A DNA stretch of 14,365 bases from positions 1 to 14,365 of the forward strand of contig JBIOJM010000267.1 of assembly GCA_044450785.1 (NCBI GenBank). The letters are read 5' to 3'. The position numbers were made by a program, and so were the translations under genes. Positions 12,826 to 14,365 of this stretch are shown here, piece by piece; positions within the stretch are counted from its first letter, which is position 1, and each line of letters opens with the position of its first letter. This stretch comes from JBIOJM01 sp044450785. GTDB taxonomy: Bacteria > Planctomycetota > Planctomycetia > Isosphaerales > Isosphaeraceae. The notes beneath the pieces are model-generated. The model made no database searches and was not told where the DNA came from. It saw only the letters and a list, made by a program, of their open reading frames with translations.

Positions 12826-14084
12826 TACGTCTTCCAGCGCCTTGATTTCTTGGATCGATCGAAGTGAGGCGCGGCCTGCCTCGACCTCTGTTTGGATGAG
12901 AGAGGCGCGCGCCACCGCCTGGACGCCGCGACCTCCTCGAAGATCGCAATCAGCCGCGCGACGTGCTGATCGAATGTTTGCATTCGGCCCAGCCGCGACG
13001 CATGGTCCGACATCGCGCGCCGCGCCGCGTCGTCGGTCATGTGGTCGAGCGCGGCGACCAGCTCGCCTTGGGCGTTGGGAGTGGTCAGGATGTATCCTTC
13101 ACGGCCGTCGACCATCAGCTCGCTGGCCCCATTCTGTGCGGTCGTGATCACCGGAAGGCCGCAGACGAGGGCCTCCATCACAACAAGCGAGCAGGGGTCG
13201 TAGTAGGTGGGCTGAACGAAGAAGTCGCTCGACCAGTAGCAGGCTTCGACTTCCGGATGGAAACCGAGGAAGTGGACCGCGTCCTCGAGACCGAGCCGGG
13301 TTGCCAGCCGGCGGTAGGCGGCCGGTTCGCCGCCGCCGCAGACCAGGAGATGAATGGGGCGGCTGCCGTTCCGCCGCTGCCGGCGGACACCAAGAGCCGC
13401 CAGGAGCGGCTCGAGCCCCTTGAGCGCGAAGTTGTGGCCGGCGAAAAGACCGACCAGGTCGCCGGGCTCCAGTCCCAGTCGATTGCGGAAGGCGCAGCGG
13501 ACCGCGCCCGGCTGCGAGACCATGAGCCGCGTGGAATCGATCGCGTTGGGCACCACACGGATCTGCTGGCGCGGCACGTGATGAAACTCCTCGATGTGCC
13601 GCTTGACCATGTCGCTGACCGCGACCACCCGCGCCCGTCGTTCCGGATCGTATTGCCTGCGCTCGATCGACTGGTAGATCCAATGCTTGGGATTGGCCGT
13701 CTTGGCCAGTAGATAAAGCTGCCGCAGAGGGGTGGGGAAACGCTGGGCGTTGGCCGTAAGGCTACCGCGGTGAACGCCCCCCTGGGGGATGATCACATCG
13801 TGAGCCCACGTGTTGACGAAGCCGACTGAACAGTCGTGATGCGCCTCGCGGAGCGCCGACTCGGAATTGCGGGCGAAGCTCAGGATGCGCTCCAGCTTGT
13901 TCTTCCCCCGCGAGGCGACTTTCACGAGGTTGGCTTGCGGGGGAAGACAGCCGTCGGCCCAGCTTTCGGCGTAGAGGTCGACGCAATGACCGGCCTGGAC
14001 CAAGTACCGGCACAGATCGGCGACATACGTTTCGGCGCCACCTCGCGCCGGGTCGACTCTCTGAAAGTTCAGGGCCAGGTGCAT
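12825..14084 (-). CDS. GT4-family glycosyltransferase (WaaG-like)
   Basis: A 419-aa GT-B fold protein. The N-terminal acceptor-side domain has the glycine-rich PARGGAETYV loop (G15-G16). The C-terminal donor-side domain has VVPNAID (about 178-183), FAGHNFALKGL with K222 likely at the donor diphosphate, LLVCGGGE, and the late D296-x7-E304 motif (YYDPCSLVVMEALVCGLPVITT), in which Asp stands where the family usually has the first Glu. This matches retaining GT4 enzymes related to LPS-core and exopolysaccharide transferases. Donor and acceptor are not assignable. No membrane helix, so a peripheral cytoplasmic-face enzyme is expected. The last ~25 residues are a basic low-complexity tail. The ATG at 14084 has GGGAG eight bases upstream. 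It is first in a probable operon with the nucleotidyltransferase and PlsY-propeller genes. Confidence 0.9.
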   Translation of the reverse strand: MHLALNFQRVDPARGGAETYVADLCRYLVQAGHCVDLYAESWADGCLPPQANLVKVASRGKNKLERILSFARNSESALREAHHDCSVGFVNTWAHDVIIPQGGVHRGSLTANAQRFPTPLRQLYLLAKTANPKHWIYQSIERRQYDPERRARVVAVSDMVKRHIEEFHHVPRQQIRVVPNAIDSTRLMVSQPGAVRCAFRNRLGLEPGDLVGLFAGHNFALKGLEPLLAALGVRRQRRNGSRPIHLLVCGGGEPAAYRRLATRLGLEDAVHFLGFHPEVEACYWSSDFFVQPTYYDPCSLVVMEALVCGLPVITTAQNGASELMVDGREGYILTTPNAQGELVAALDHMTDDAARRAMSDHASRLGRMQTFDQHVARLIAIFEEVAASRRWRAPLSSKQRSRQAAPHFDRSKKSRRWKT

Positions 14085-14133
14085 CGTTTCGTTCTCCCTC
14101 GCTGGAATCCCAGATTATCAAGTCCTACGCTTT

Positions 14134-14269
14134 TTCCGGCACTTCGCCCGGAAGAAGTGGCCCCTGCGGGGCAAGTCGAGCATACTGACCCGACGCGCAA
14201 GCTTTGAAGTTGCGCATTTGCGTCTTCGCCCCGTAGGGGCCGTAACATATCAGCCCAGGGCAACGCCCT
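14134..14269. repeat. Cluster of short hairpins in the glycosyltransferase leader
   Basis: At least five small inverted repeats: TTCCGG/CCGGAA (14134-14153) overlapping the mutually exclusive CACTTC/GAAGTG (14140-14159); GCCCC-TGC-GGGGC (14160-14172); GCGCAA/TTGCGC (14195-14215); GCCCC-GTA-GGGGC (14228-14240); and AGGGC-AAC-GCCCT (14257-14269). The two GCCCC-N3-GGGGC stems are each followed by a related CATA-rich segment (CATACTGACCC; CATATCAGCCC), so they may be two degenerate copies of one element. The second copy resembles a GC-rich repeat I recall from planctomycete intergenic regions. The stretch lies in the 5' leader implied by the promoter at 14312-14341. Confidence 0.6.
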
Positions 14270-14311
14270 CGTCGTTACACACATCTTTTCGTTATTTTGG
14301 AGGCTATGGGG

Positions 14312-14341
14312 ATTATAGATAAGTGCATGTCCTATTGTTAA
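14312..14341 (-). promoter_or_regulatory. Sigma70-type promoter for the glycosyltransferase operon
   Basis: The minus strand reads TTAACA (14341-14336, 5 of 6 to consensus), an 18-nt spacer, then a perfect TATAAT (14317-14312), in an AT-rich island of GC-rich DNA. Transcription would start near 14305, leaving a leader of about 220 nt before the ATG at 14084 that carries the hairpin cluster. Confidence 0.55.
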
Positions 14342-14365
14342 GTTGGGACGTCTTGGTTACCCTGC

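Noticed and set aside
12682..12867. Short open frames with TDCQSVLRR and GRIANPSYG-like peptides on both strands
   Set aside because: These are translations of the GGACGGATTGCCAATCCGTCC palindrome, a known source of spurious small ORFs in this kind of genome.
14297..14341. Tiny + strand ORF after GGAGG at the right edge (ATG at 14306)
   Set aside because: Only 11 codons, with the Shine-Dalgarno too close to the ATG, and it lies in the minus-strand promoter.
1..14365. Defence island, CRISPR array, prophage or insertion sequence
   Set aside because: No regularly spaced repeats, transposase, integrase or phage gene was seen. The Uma2 nuclease alone is not evidence of a defence system or mobile element.

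Overview
The window is GC-rich bacterial DNA that looks planctomycetal, most likely from the Isosphaeraceae/Gemmataceae side of the phylum. This is inferred from family content, not from a search. The evidence is a DUF1559 pilin-like protein with the GFTLIELLVVIAIIAVLIALLLPAV-type start, a VIT/vWA protein fused to a Ser/Thr-kinase-like domain, an Uma2 (DUF820) nuclease, several WD40-like propellers, and short GC-rich palindromic repeats of the kind scattered through planctomycete intergenic DNA. Apart from a 40-codon gene end at the left edge on the + strand, every convincing gene is on the minus strand. The long + strand open frames are GC-driven shadows of these genes.

Layout, in transcription order from the right edge. 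(1) 14341-14085: a good sigma70-type promoter and a long leader full of small hairpins. (2) 14084-10090: a GT4 glycosyltransferase, then a 129-nt gap holding a nested palindrome, then a sugar-phosphate nucleotidyltransferase, joined by a GTGA overlap to a PlsY acyltransferase with a C-terminal beta-propeller. The first two point to cell-surface glycan synthesis; PlsY is phospholipid synthesis. (3) 9936-6231: a zinc-ribbon/DUF2007 protein, a 44-aa hydrophobic peptide, and a 1023-aa VIT-vWA protein ending in a pseudokinase. The three are chained by TGATG and ATGA stop/start overlaps, so they look like one translationally coupled unit. (4) 6133-5540: a solitary Uma2 nuclease with its own -10 box. 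(5) 5424-2848: a large lipoprotein with a WD40-like propeller and TPR-like helices, followed by a strong palindrome. (6) 2551-309: an operon of a DUF1559 pilin-like protein, a small lipoprotein and a membrane-anchored peroxiredoxin/thioredoxin-like protein.

The two most interesting items are the coupled zinc-ribbon / 44-aa peptide / VIT-vWA-pseudokinase unit and the PlsY-propeller fusion. In the pseudokinase the VAIK lysine, HRD aspartate and DFG aspartate positions are all replaced while the vWA MIDAS is intact, which suggests a metal-dependent adhesion or scaffold module with a non-catalytic kinase-fold regulator. A smaller but clear point is that the lipoprotein and the peroxiredoxin share a homologous C-terminal ~29-residue module, still about 70% identical at DNA level. 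No RNA genes, CRISPR arrays, insertion sequences or phage genes were seen.
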